Assembly: GCA_015231175.1 (NCBI GenBank)
Contig: JADGBZ010000015.1
Location: 1 to 41,931, forward strand
Direction: 5' to 3'
From: Magnetococcales bacterium
GTDB lineage: Bacteria; Pseudomonadota; Magnetococcia; Magnetococcales; DC0425bin3
Length of the DNA: 41,931 nt
In this document: positions 7,910 to 15,054 of the stretch, in pieces
How the letters are laid out: each line of letters begins with the position of its first letter
Position numbering within the stretch: position 1 is the first letter of the stretch
Program-made: the position numbers and the translations under genes
Notes under the pieces: model-generated
Seen by the model: only the letters and a program-made list of their open reading frames with translations
Database searches by the model: none
What the model was told of the DNA's origin: nothing

Positions 7910-9577
7910 CTATTTTTTTGTCAACCCATCAAGATTGATGGTTATTTCCAAATCGGCATTCTGGAGCTGAACCGATACCGTCCTGGTCTGATATCCCTCT
8001 TTTGCAACAGAGACCTGATAGGAATCGGGCGGTAAAAAAATTCCAGGTTCATATTTTTGTTTAATATTCAGGATGCGGACCACTGCCCCTTGCGGCTGGG
8101 TTTTGATGGTAAGCCGATGTTGACGTTCCGGCTTTTCGGTCTTTCCCACCACTCCATTCAATGTTGAGCTTTCTCCCGGCATTGATGCGGAAGTCGGCGT
8201 TGTGCCGGATGGCAAAGAACCCGGTACGCTGTTGACAGCGGAAGTCGGCGTTGTGCTGGCTGGCAAAGAACCCGGTACGCTGTTGACAGTAGAAGTCGGC
8301 ATTGTGCCGGCTGGCAAAGAACCCGGTACGCTGTTGACAGCAGAAGTCGGCGTTGTGCCGGCTGTTGAAGAACCCGGCACGCTGTTGACAGCGGTTGAAA
8401 CCGAGCCATGATAAAATATGCGCTCTCCCGTTCCAAACATTGCGGCGCCAAGGAACATGGAAAGCAGGGAGAGCACCCAACAAAACCGTCCCTTGGTAAG
8501 TTCACACCTGATTTTCTCCGAAAATGATCGTATCTCAGGCTGGATTTTGTTGCCACCTGGTGTGGGCGCACCCACGTTCATGCGCAGTTTGGTCAACCAC
8601 GCTTCAAGATCTTGCGGACGTTGCGACCTGTCCAGTTTCAACGACCAGTCGATGGCTTCCAGCAGACGCAGAGAGAAATTTCCTTTGGCCAAAGAGACCG
8701 CACTCGGCAAAGGATCGGGCCGATTCTCGACAATGGCACGATTTCTTTCCTGGGGATTGATCGAACGTTTGCCGGTGACGATCAAATACAATACCGAGCC
8801 AAGAGAAAAAATATCCGACCAGGGGCCCTGTTCCCCGTCAGGAGCAAGTTGTTCTGGAGGAGCGTAAGCGGGCGTCCCCATGCTGGTCAACTTTTTTCCC
8901 TGTGTCATCATGGATTGCCGGGCCGCCCCAAAATCCAGTAATACAGGAACCCCGTTCGGTCGAATCAAAATATTGCCGGGCTTGATATCCCGATGAATGA
9001 CACCCTCTTTATGTACATGCATGAGTCCATCGCAGAGATGGCGAATAAAAATAAACACATCTTTTTCGCTCATCAATTCTTTTTTTGACAGGGCATGAAG
9101 TTGCTTTTTCAAAAAGACATCCAGCGTTTCTCCTTCTTCATAGTCCATGACCATGTAGGCTGTGCCATTGGCCTTGAAAAATCTTTTTACTTTTACAATA
9201 TTTGCATGATTGAATTTGGCCAGGGTTTTTGCTTCCAGCAAAAACCGGTTCATTCCCCACCTGAACATTTTCTCATCGGTGGGGTCCAAATTCACAGCCA
9301 CCTGGTCACGCACCTGACCGTTCAGGCTGGAACCTGAAAAAACATCTTTCAAGAAACGTTTCACTCCCCATGAGGATGACTTGTCTTGGGCATCCGTTTG
9401 CACCAGCACCCGGGCATTGTCCTGACGGGTCACGATAGACCTTGGAAAAAATTCCTTTATGGCCAATCTTTGGTCCAGATTCGTATCACGCACAAGATAA
9501 GTTATGCCAAATCCACCCTGACCGATAACACGCTCAATTTGATATTCATGAAGTTGGTATTTGATTGGAAGATGCAT
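7910..9577 (-). CDS. Membrane-anchored Ser/Thr protein kinase with PEGA domain
   Basis: Predicted 555-residue bacterial Hanks-type kinase. Visible features are the Gly-rich loop GQGGFGITY at 19-27, Lys41 in AIKEFF, Glu115 in the C helix, the catalytic HRDIKPGN with Asp197, DFGAAR with Asp215, and the APPEQ motif, so it should be active. About 60 residues are inserted between Lys41 and the C helix, more than in most relatives. One transmembrane segment lies at about 366-382. It is followed by four 17-residue repeats (SAVNSVPGSLPAGTTPT type, 396-466) as a periplasmic linker, then a PEGA domain (about 488-550), which in other proteins is thought to bind the envelope. It may therefore sense the wall or surface. 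The neighbouring FHA gene is the likely partner. Confidence 0.93.
   Translation of the reverse strand: MHLPIKYQLHEYQIERVIGQGGFGITYLVRDTNLDQRLAIKEFFPRSIVTRQDNARVLVQTDAQDKSSSWGVKRFLKDVFSGSSLNGQVRDQVAVNLDPTDEKMFRWGMNRFLLEAKTLAKFNHANIVKVKRFFKANGTAYMVMDYEEGETLDVFLKKQLHALSKKELMSEKDVFIFIRHLCDGLMHVHKEGVIHRDIKPGNILIRPNGVPVLLDFGAARQSMMTQGKKLTSMGTPAYAPPEQLAPDGEQGPWSDIFSLGSVLYLIVTGKRSINPQERNRAIVENRPDPLPSAVSLAKGNFSLRLLEAIDWSLKLDRSQRPQDLEAWLTKLRMNVGAPTPGGNKIQPEIRSFSEKIRCELTKGRFCWVLSLLSMFLGAAMFGTGERIFYHGSVSTAVNSVPGSSTAGTTPTSAVNSVPGSLPAGTMPTSTVNSVPGSLPASTTPTSAVNSVPGSLPSGTTPTSASMPGESSTLNGVVGKTEKPERQHRLTIKTQPQGAVVRILNIKQKYEPGIFLPPDSYQVSVAKEGYQTRTVSVQLQNADLEITINLDGLTKK
8187..8393 (-). repeat. Four tandem 51-bp units inside the kinase gene
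   Basis: Four nearly identical 51-base units in frame encode the 17-residue Pro/Ser/Thr-rich linker between membrane segment and PEGA domain. The units differ by a few substitutions only, so copy number probably changes by slippage or recombination between strains. Confidence 0.95.
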
Positions 9578-9589
9578 GAAGTGAGTCCG

Positions 9590-9832
9590 TTATGATTGAA
9601 ATTCATGTGGTGTCAGGCGTTGACCTGATCTATTTGAATACAGCGCGTTCGGGACAGCCAACGTCATTTTCAGATCATACCGCAGCGTCTTGCATGCCAA
9701 CTCGTAAGTGAACTCAAAACGCTGTATGACACCATCTTGCACGATGGAGCCGGCAGGGCGTTCACGCAAAACGGCCTCACCCTCGGCAAGTCGCTCAATG
9801 GCACGCACAAACGATGTGAGATCCAGACCCAT
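9590..9832 (-). pseudogene. Truncated nucleotidyltransferase substrate-binding (HI0074-like) gene
   Basis: The 80 codons from ATG 9830-9832 encode a helical segment with IVQDGVIQRFEFTYELACKT, the signature of HI0074-like partners of minimal nucleotidyltransferases (HEPN/MNT-type modules). Family members are about 130-140 residues. Here similarity stops after the KTLRYDLK region, and the last 25 residues look random, so the C-terminal half, including the RNxxxH-type region, is missing. No partner nucleotidyltransferase gene is nearby. A complete dispersed element ends 16 bases upstream of the ATG. Probably a dead remnant of a mobile toxin-antitoxin-type module. Confidence 0.7.
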
Positions 9833-9847
9833 AACCCAAACTCCATC

Positions 9848-9994
9848 GTAACTATTCAGCACCCGACCACGAATCGGGGTCCAGGGGGCTGGCTCCCTGG
9901 CAGGTCCAGGACAGAGTCCTGGTGGGGTTCGGGGCGAAGCCCTGACAAAGGCTTTCATATCCAGGCTTTTTTTGAAAGGGTGCCGAATAGTTAC
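9848..9994 (-). mobile_element. Complete 147-bp MITE-like element with 8-bp flanking direct repeat
   Basis: The ends GTAACTATTCAGCACCC (9848-9864) and its near-perfect reverse complement (9978-9994) differ at one of 17 positions. The element is flanked by the 8-bp direct repeat ACTCCATC at 9840-9847 and 9995-10002, as expected for a target-site duplication. The core matches 13892-14039 and, inverted, 21308-21453. An internal hairpin reads CCAGGAC-GTCCTGG here where another copy has CCAGGGC-GCCCTGG, so both arms changed together. No transposase is encoded. Confidence 0.9.
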
Positions 9995-10035
9995 ACTCCA
10001 TCATGCACTCGATCAACTTCCGGGCTGAAATTCAG

Positions 10036-10059
10036 GTCACTGTTCAGAACCCTTCCAAG
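10036..10059 (+). repeat. Decayed end of the 147-bp element
   Basis: GTCACTGTTCAGAACCCTTCCAAG matches the left end of the copy at 41794 (GTCACTATTCAGCACCC, then TTGCAAG) with three substitutions. Only the end is left, between the PBP1A stop and the complete element. Confidence 0.65.
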
Positions 10060-10079
10060 GGAGGCCAAGCCGGCGCTCG

Positions 10080-12584
10080 TCAATAATACGCCCGGTCAAA
10101 ATCGACCGGGGGAGGTTCTTCACCCGGGGAAGATCGATAGGGGGAGGTTTGCGGGCCTTCGTTATCCTTGAAGGCTTCGTAGACAATGCGTTGCGCATGC
10201 GGCCCGGGTGGATGACCAGTGTTGGGATCGACGGCTTCGAGGTGGATGCCGCTGGGGATCGGGAAGTCGGTGGCAGGACGGTTGGCCAGGGCGGCCCGCA
10301 TGAAGTCGATCCAGATGGGCAGGGCGGCATGGGCGCCGGTTTCGCGTTGCCCCAGGGTGGAGTTGTCATCGTTGCCGACCCAAACCCCGGTGACCAGGGA
10401 GGGGCTGAACCCCACAAACCAGGCATCCCGCATGTCGTTGGTGGTACCGGTTTTGCCGGCCAGGGGACGTTTCAACACCGTAGCCTGGTGGCCGGTGCCG
10501 TTGGTGATCACCCCTTTCAACATGCTGGTAATCTGATAGGAGGTCTCCTTGGAGAGCTTCCGTCCACCAAACATGGGATGTTCCCGGCCATCCGCACCCT
10601 CGGCCAGGGCATCACGGGTGGGCTCCTGGTGGCAGAGCAGGCAGTCGCCCCCGCTGTGGCGCTGGATGGTCCGGCCATAACGATCCTGGACGCGGGAGAT
10701 GTAGACCGGCGGAATCAGCTTGCCGCCATTGGCAAAAACCCCATAGGCGGAGGTGATCTTCAAGGGGGTGAAACCAACCGTGCCCAGGGCGATGGAGAGA
10801 TCCCAACGCGAGTCGGGAATGGTCAACCCAAACCGGGAGATGGTGGCGACCGCATCGTTCAGGCCAATATTCTTCAGCAAGCGAATGGTCACCAGGTTGC
10901 GGGAGTGCTCCAAGGCAACACGCAGGGTGGTCGGACCATAATATTTGCGTTCATAGTTCTCCGGGCGCCACACTTTTTGTTCACCGGTGTCCGGGTCGCG
11001 ATAGGTCAGGGGCATCGGGCTGTCATCGATCAGCGAGGCCGGGGTGTAACCCTTCTCCAAGGCTGAGGCATAGATGAACGGCTTGAAGGATGAGCCGGGT
11101 TGGCGTTGGCTTTGGGTAGCCCGGTTGAACTCGCTGCGCTGATAATCGTACCCCCCCACCATGGCCAAAATCTCTCCGGTATGCGGGTCGAGAGCGACCA
11201 GCGCCCCTTCGGCCTCCGGATCCTGTGCCAATTTGTAAATGTCACCTTTGTTGGCAGGTGGTTCAAGAAAAACGACATCCCCCGCCTTGATGGCATCCTG
11301 TATGCGTTTGACAGGGTTGCCGGGGAGCTTGAAATCGGACTTCAGGCGCATCCGCACCCATTTCATCCCCTCCATGGTCAGGGGAACTTCCTGGCCATCC
11401 ACCAACTGGACCCGGGCCTGGGCACCATTCGCCGCCAGCCTGGTCACCAACCCCTTGAGATAGATCCCCACCTGTTCCCGGTCCGGACGCGGTTGGACCT
11501 TGGCCCGCTCCTCCACCAGCCAGGCCTGGATGGAAGCCGCATCCACCTTTTCCAGGTGGACTGCGGGCGCACGGTAACCATGGCGGCGGTCATACTCGAT
11601 CAAACCGCGTCGCACCGCCGCCTGAGCGGCCCGCTGCAAGCGGGGATCCAGGGTGGTGTAGACATCGAGTCCACCCCTTTGCAAATGTTGCACCCCCCAC
11701 TCGGCGCGGATGGTCCGGCGTACATGTTCTAGGAAATAGGGGGCCACCTGCTCCAGGGGAATTTGCGGGCGGGCCAGGCCAAACGATTTTTCGCTGGCCT
11801 CCTTCGCCTGCTCGGCGGTCACCATGCCCAGCTCCACCATGCGGTTCAGAACCAGCTTTTGCCGGGCGCGGGAGGCCTCCGGATGGCGCCAGGGATCCAG
11901 GCTGCTCGGGGCCTTGGGCAACCCGGCCAACAAGGCCATCTGGCCAAGATCCAGTTCGGAGACATCGCGGTCGAAATAAATACGTGCGGCAGCTCCGACA
12001 CCATAGGCCCCGGCGCCCAGATAGATCTGGTTGACGTAGAGTTCGAGGATTTCATTCTTGCTGAACCGCTCCTCGATACGCAGAGCCAAAAGGATCTCCT
12101 TGACTTTCCGTTTGAGGGTCCGTTCCGAGCTCAGCAAAAAGGTTTTGGCCACCTGCTGGGTGATGGTGGAGGCCCCTTGCGTCACCCGCCCGGACTTGAG
12201 ATTGGCCACGATCGCCCGGGCAAACCCGACCGGATCGACGCCCGGGTGGAGATAAAACCGGGAATCCTCGATCGCCAGGAAGGCCTGGATCAACATTTGC
12301 GGCACTTCACCACTCGGCACGAATTGGCGGCGTTCGAGAAAAAACTCTCCCAAAAGCTGATAATCCCGGGCATAGACCCGGGTCACCAGGCTTGGGTGGT
12401 AATCGGCCAGGCTGTTCAGGGTCGGCAAATCCCGCGAATAGCGTTTGTACAGGGCGAAACCGTAACCCGCCACGCCAAGGGAGATGAGCAGGAGCAGCAA
12501 AAAAAACCGCATGATCCACCCTTTTTTCTTGGGCGGTTTGACTCTTGCGGGTTTAACTTTACTGGTCGATCTGGTAGCGGCCAT
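10080..12584 (-). CDS. mrcA: Penicillin-binding protein 1A (glycosyltransferase/transpeptidase)
   Basis: Predicted 834-residue class A PBP that polymerises lipid II and cross-links peptidoglycan in the periplasm. It has a basic cytoplasmic tail, one membrane anchor (about 24-46), and a GT51 domain with catalytic Glu106 in the EDSRFYLHPG motif and GASTITQQ following. A linker of about 170 residues precedes the transpeptidase domain with Ser498 (SSFK), SRN at 561-563 and KTGTT from Lys711. All catalytic residues are present. A CLLCH motif at 648-652 looks like a heme site but sits where other PBP1A proteins also carry a Cys pair. Divergent from aroB with 194 bp between starts. Confidence 0.96.
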   Translation of the reverse strand: MAATRSTSKVKPARVKPPKKKGWIMRFFLLLLLISLGVAGYGFALYKRYSRDLPTLNSLADYHPSLVTRVYARDYQLLGEFFLERRQFVPSGEVPQMLIQAFLAIEDSRFYLHPGVDPVGFARAIVANLKSGRVTQGASTITQQVAKTFLLSSERTLKRKVKEILLALRIEERFSKNEILELYVNQIYLGAGAYGVGAAARIYFDRDVSELDLGQMALLAGLPKAPSSLDPWRHPEASRARQKLVLNRMVELGMVTAEQAKEASEKSFGLARPQIPLEQVAPYFLEHVRRTIRAEWGVQHLQRGGLDVYTTLDPRLQRAAQAAVRRGLIEYDRRHGYRAPAVHLEKVDAASIQAWLVEERAKVQPRPDREQVGIYLKGLVTRLAANGAQARVQLVDGQEVPLTMEGMKWVRMRLKSDFKLPGNPVKRIQDAIKAGDVVFLEPPANKGDIYKLAQDPEAEGALVALDPHTGEILAMVGGYDYQRSEFNRATQSQRQPGSSFKPFIYASALEKGYTPASLIDDSPMPLTYRDPDTGEQKVWRPENYERKYYGPTTLRVALEHSRNLVTIRLLKNIGLNDAVATISRFGLTIPDSRWDLSIALGTVGFTPLKITSAYGVFANGGKLIPPVYISRVQDRYGRTIQRHSGGDCLLCHQEPTRDALAEGADGREHPMFGGRKLSKETSYQITSMLKGVITNGTGHQATVLKRPLAGKTGTTNDMRDAWFVGFSPSLVTGVWVGNDDNSTLGQRETGAHAALPIWIDFMRAALANRPATDFPIPSGIHLEAVDPNTGHPPGPHAQRIVYEAFKDNEGPQTSPYRSSPGEEPPPVDFDRAYY

Positions 12585-12778
12585 GAGGTATCAAGAGGTC
12601 GGTCTGCTCGGAGCCTGGAATCCTGCGACGCTGCGCAACCCGGCGGGCCACCGCCGATGGCGGGGAGAATCCGGGAAGATCAGGTTGACGGGATCATCCG
12701 CTGTGGTCCATGCTGGAGGGATTCCGTACCGCATCATCATCACACATATCACGCACCTTGACAAAGGAACCGGTTGCC

Positions 12779-13885
12779 ATGCGCCCTTCCACCACGCTCT
12801 CCCTTGATCTCGGTCCTCGCAGTTATGACATCGTCATCGGCCACAATCTGCTGGGACAAATCGGTTCCCTGGTCAAGCCCCTGGCTCCGGGCCGGCAGGT
12901 GGCGGTGGTGACATCGACCGTCGTGGCCCCCCTGTACCTGAAACCGGTCGCCACGGCTCTGGCGGAAGCAGGCTTCACTGTCCTGCCCATCATCCTCCCT
13001 GATGGCGAAGAATACAAGGAGTGGCCAACCCTGCACATGATCTTCGACGCCCTGATTGAAAACCGCTTTGAACGGTCCACCATGCTGGTGGCCCTCGGTG
13101 GGGGGGTGATCGGCGACATGACCGGGTTTGCGGCGGCCACGTTCATGCGGGGGGTGCCTTTTGTGCAGATCCCCACCACCCTCCTCTCCCAAGTCGATGC
13201 CTCGGTGGGCGGCAAGACCGGCATCAACCACCCGCTCGGGAAAAATTTGATCGGCGCCTTTTACCAACCGCGCCTGGTTCTGATCGATGCCGCCACCCTG
13301 AAGAGCCTGCCGAAACGGGAGATTCTGGCCGGGCTGGCCGAGGTGATCAAATATGGTCTGCTGCGCAACGCCACGCTGTTTGCGCGGATCGAGGACGGAC
13401 TTGACGCCCTGGTCAACATTGATCCCAAGGTGCTGGTTCCGATCATGCGCGCCTGTTGCGCCATCAAGGCCGACATCGTCGCCGCCGATGAGCGGGAGAG
13501 CGGCCAGCGCGCCCTGCTCAACCTGGGCCATACCTTTGGTCACGCCATTGAAACCTTGACCCGTTATCAAACCTTTCTGCATGGCGAAGCCGTGGCCATC
13601 GGCATGGTGTTGGCGGCGGATCTCTCCCAGCGCTGCGACCTTGCCACCGCCGACGACACCCAGCGGATCCTCGCCTTGTTGCAACGCGCCGGCCTGCCGA
13701 CCAAAGCCCCACACTTTCCCGCTGCAAGCTATCTGGACGCCATGGCCCGAGACAAAAAGGTCCAGGATGGTCGTATCCGCTTCATTCTGATCGAAAAAAT
13801 TGGTCAGGCCATCGTGCGCAACGATATCGATCCAGAGATGGTTGCGGCCACACTGGCGGCGCATATGGAGGGTGCGACAAGCTGA
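12779..13885 (+). CDS. aroB: 3-dehydroquinate synthase
   Basis: Predicted 368-residue AroB, which converts DAHP to 3-dehydroquinate in the shikimate pathway in the cytoplasm, using NAD and a metal ion. Visible are the NAD loop GGGVIGDMTGF, the GGKTGIN motif, and the metal ligands in AEVIKYG, GHTFGHAIE and LHGEAVAIGM. Start ATG 12779 has AAGGA nine bases upstream. It is not paired with aroK here; its neighbours are divergent PBP1A and a complete dispersed element seven bases after its stop codon, which could also serve as a transcription end (inference). Confidence 0.97.
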   Translation: MRPSTTLSLDLGPRSYDIVIGHNLLGQIGSLVKPLAPGRQVAVVTSTVVAPLYLKPVATALAEAGFTVLPIILPDGEEYKEWPTLHMIFDALIENRFERSTMLVALGGGVIGDMTGFAAATFMRGVPFVQIPTTLLSQVDASVGGKTGINHPLGKNLIGAFYQPRLVLIDAATLKSLPKREILAGLAEVIKYGLLRNATLFARIEDGLDALVNIDPKVLVPIMRACCAIKADIVAADERESGQRALLNLGHTFGHAIETLTRYQTFLHGEAVAIGMVLAADLSQRCDLATADDTQRILALLQRAGLPTKAPHFPAASYLDAMARDKKVQDGRIRFILIEKIGQAIVRNDIDPEMVAATLAAHMEGATS

Positions 13886-13891
13886 CACGAT

Positions 13892-14039
13892 GTAACCATT
13901 CAGTACCCGGCAACGAATCGGGGTCCAGGGGGCTGGCTCCCTGGCTTGGTCCAGGGCAGCGCCCTGGTGGGGTTCGGGACGAAGCCCTGACAAAGGCTTT
14001 CATGTCCAGGCTTTTCTGGAAGGGGCGATGAGTGGTTAC
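13892..14039 (-). mobile_element. Complete 148-bp MITE-like element
   Basis: Ends GTAACCATTCAGTACCC (13892-13908) and GGGCGATGAGTGGTTAC (14023-14039) are imperfect inverted repeats. The core is the same as at 9848-9994, with hairpins CCAGGGC-GCCCTGG and CCAGGGA-CCCTGG. No clear flanking duplication is visible, so this is an older insertion or the duplication has decayed. Confidence 0.88.
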
Positions 14040-14139
14040 GGTCCGGAGGTCTCTGAACGATTACGACACGAGAGAAGTGATGTGGGCCAATACTGAGGAG
14101 AGAACGCCAGCCACGTCGCCGGCTGGCAGATCATGTTTG

Positions 14140-14194
14140 GACCGTTTTGGAGCGGGTTTCACGCCCTGTGAGACCGGTCAGGTCAACATGGGGC
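14140..14194 (+). repeat. 55-bp stem-loop element, copy 2
   Basis: 87 percent identical to 7156-7210 and 25 bases upstream of the next start codon. Here the stem is complete: GGTTTCAC (14155-14162) pairs with GTGAGACC (14168-14175), including one G-T pair, around the loop GCCCT. See copy 1 for the coding test. Confidence 0.75.
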
Positions 14195-14219
14195 ACTACC
14201 GATCGCTTGGGAGTGAGGC

Positions 14220-15050
14220 ATGAAAAATAATCATTTTTTTTTGCCATGGTGTTGCATGGGGTTTCTGTTGCTTGTTGGATCAACCGCATGGGCTGATCCC
14301 ATTCGCATAAGTGGTACTGGCGCTCTTCTTTCCTCTGTCAAACAGGTCACAGACATCCATACGCAGCGACATCCTGACGTGCAGACCCAATTTATTTTTC
14401 CACCCATAGGTAGCAGCGGCGCCATCAAGGCTGTAGCCAATAAGCAATTGGATATCGCCCTGAGTGGTCGCCCATTAAAAAAAGAAGAAGAGTCAGCGGA
14501 CTTGAAACAAACATGGCTTGGCCGCTCTCCGTTTATCTTTGTCGTTCACAAAGCCTCTCCTACGACCAAAGCAACTTTTATTCAACTTATTGAGTGGTAT
14601 TCCGGTCGCCAAAAAACTTGGCCGGATGGCGCAAAAGTACGGGTTGTTTTACGTCCTCCCTCTGACACGGATACGGCCATTCTCAGAGGTATTTCTCCAT
14701 CCATGGATGAGGCGATCACATCTGCTTACGCAAACCGGCAACCTGGTTCCTCCATGGCCGATACCGATATTGATCTTGTGGATATGGTCGAAAAGGTTCC
14801 GGGTGGACTGGGATCGGTAGCGCTGCCTCTGATTCTGGCAGAACGCCGTCCCCTTAAAGGATTGATCCTGGACGGCGTTGAACCTACAGTTTCATCCATG
14901 GATAATAATAGTTATAAACATGTCAAGCAGGCATTCTTGATTGTCCGTGCCGATGCCCCCAGCCACGTGCGTGCCATCATCGAGTTCCTGCTCACTGCGG
15001 AAGCAAAGGACATGTTGCTGAAGCTGGGAATTTCATCAAAAGAACCATGA
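14220..15050 (+). CDS. Periplasmic phosphate-binding-like (PstS-type) substrate-binding protein
   Basis: Predicted 276-residue exported protein. A signal peptide (about 1-25, ending STAWA-DP) precedes a type II periplasmic-binding fold. It opens IRISGTGALLSSVKQV and has PPIGSSGAIKAVANKQLDIALSGRP, the pattern by which PstS-like domains grip an oxyanion. There is no ABC transporter nearby. The gene is followed within 4 bp by a membrane hybrid kinase, so a sensory role, presenting ligand to the kinase's periplasmic domain, is more likely than uptake (inference). The ligand is unknown. The start follows a purine-rich GGGAGTGAGG site. Confidence 0.8.
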   Translation: MKNNHFFLPWCCMGFLLLVGSTAWADPIRISGTGALLSSVKQVTDIHTQRHPDVQTQFIFPPIGSSGAIKAVANKQLDIALSGRPLKKEEESADLKQTWLGRSPFIFVVHKASPTTKATFIQLIEWYSGRQKTWPDGAKVRVVLRPPSDTDTAILRGISPSMDEAITSAYANRQPGSSMADTDIDLVDMVEKVPGGLGSVALPLILAERRPLKGLILDGVEPTVSSMDNNSYKHVKQAFLIVRADAPSHVRAIIEFLLTAEAKDMLLKLGISSKEP

Positions 15051-15054
15051 CCTC

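Larger units (their letters stand above)
13886..14219. other. Intergenic region between aroB and the signalling operon
   Basis: 334 bases with no supported gene. It contains a complete 148-bp MITE-like element (13892-14039), a short hairpin (GCCAGCC at 14106-14112 with GGCTGGC at 14121-14127) and the second 55-bp stem-loop element (14140-14194). A 63-codon frame running through it is built from these repeats and is not credible. The promoter of the four-gene operon should lie here. Confidence 0.7.

Noticed and set aside
8187-8393. 51-bp tandem repeats as a CRISPR array
   Set aside because: The units are contiguous with no spacers and encode an in-frame 17-residue linker of the kinase.
10629-10643. 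CxxCH heme-binding motif in PBP1A
   Set aside because: Only one motif, within a transpeptidase domain at a position where a Cys pair is common in this family; no cytochrome context.
12749-13993. Long minus-strand frame (about 414 codons) opposite aroB
   Set aside because: Antisense to a clearly conserved enzyme gene, no family resemblance, no ribosome site; its start lies in a dispersed repeat.
14032-14223. 63-codon frame before the phosphate-binding-like gene
   Set aside because: Made of the end of a dispersed element plus the 55-bp stem-loop element. The differences between the two stem-loop copies fall mostly at first and second codon positions, which argues against coding.
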